The notes beneath the pieces are model-generated. The model was not told the DNA's origin and did not search any database. It worked only from the letters and a program-made list of their open reading frames with translations. This document shows positions 5,843-5,878 of a stretch of DNA of 5,878 nucleotides, in pieces (within the stretch, counting starts at the first letter, position 1; the number at the start of each line of letters is the position of its first letter). Source of the stretch: Gemmatimonadota bacterium (GTDB taxonomy: Bacteria; Gemmatimonadota; Gemmatimonadetes; Gemmatimonadales; Gemmatimonadaceae); contig JAHFCS010000151.1 in NCBI GenBank assembly GCA_023249395.1, positions 1-5,878 of the forward strand, given 5' to 3'. The position numbers and the translations under genes were made by a program.

Positions 5843-5878
5843 CGCTCGGCGTCAGCGGATGGAGGCTGCATGGCCAGC
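5827..5878 (+). CDS. Candidate start of a further gene (possible glycosyltransferase), cut by the right edge
   Basis: From the ATG at 5827 a frame stays open to the window end and reads MGSELTLGVSGWRLHGQ. The pattern of a short beta-strand followed by RLxGQ is how many GT4-type glycosyltransferases begin, just before their RTGVGRY loop, which would lie beyond the edge. This start overlaps the SDR gene by 16 bases, consistent with the tight packing upstream. The alternative is the ATG at 5870, in another frame, preceded by a clear GGAGG at 5861-5865 but only four bases away. Only 17 codons are visible, so the family call is tentative. Confidence 0.35.
   Translation, partial: MGSELTLGVSGWRLHGQ
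5838..5856 (+). other. Perfect 8-bp inverted repeat (hairpin) across the SDR stop codon
   Basis: GCTGACGC (5838-5845) pairs fully with GCGTCAGC (5849-5856) around a 3-base TCG loop. The stem contains the SDR stop codon at 5840-5842. No T-run follows (the next bases are GGATGGAGG), so it does not look like an intrinsic terminator. It lies just before a GGAGG at 5861-5865 and could affect translation of the next gene, or be chance in GC-rich sequence. Confidence 0.45.

Overview
The window is a GC-rich bacterial segment with densely packed genes for nucleotide-sugar or glycan modification, most likely part of an O-antigen, exopolysaccharide or glycosylated-metabolite cluster. The host cannot be named from the sequence. 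The GC-rich coding and generally weak Shine-Dalgarno motifs would suit a soil-type bacterium (for example Gemmatimonadota, Acidobacteriota or a proteobacterium), but this is a guess. I see no rRNA, tRNA, CRISPR array, insertion sequence or phage gene.

Layout: two gene sets diverge from a short control region near 2349-2376 (up to about 2451 if the rightward gene starts later). The leftward set (minus strand, read from 2348 down to 1) is a class I SAM methyltransferase (1539-2348), a Gfo/Idh/MocA NAD(P)-dependent sugar oxidoreductase (363-1478), and the N-terminal 121 residues of a second Gfo/Idh/MocA oxidoreductase (1-363), which runs off the left edge. The last two share one base at a TGATG stop/start junction.

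The rightward set is a DegT/DnrJ/EryC1-fold PLP enzyme (2377-3669), a TylC3/TcaB9-type sugar C-methyltransferase with an N-terminal zinc-binding region (3681-4940) and an extended-SDR sugar dehydratase/epimerase/reductase (4937-5842). A candidate start of a further gene, possibly a glycosyltransferase, lies at the right edge (5827-5878). These genes are 11 bases apart or overlap, so they are probably one transcription unit.

The notable point is that all three complete rightward enzymes depart from their family's usual catalytic residues. The DegT protein has His where the PLP-binding Lys should be, as in the 3-dehydratases ColD and E1, but it lacks E1's iron-sulfur cysteines. The C-methyltransferase keeps the key His but reads F-H-Q-H in place of the usual Y-H-E-H. 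The SDR has His in place of the catalytic Tyr of YxxxK. A reasonable hypothesis is a pathway that removes a hydroxyl from an NDP-4-keto-6-deoxysugar, adds a carbon-linked methyl branch next to the keto group, and then reduces or epimerises the product. No nucleotidyltransferase or 4,6-dehydratase that would make the precursor lies in the window.
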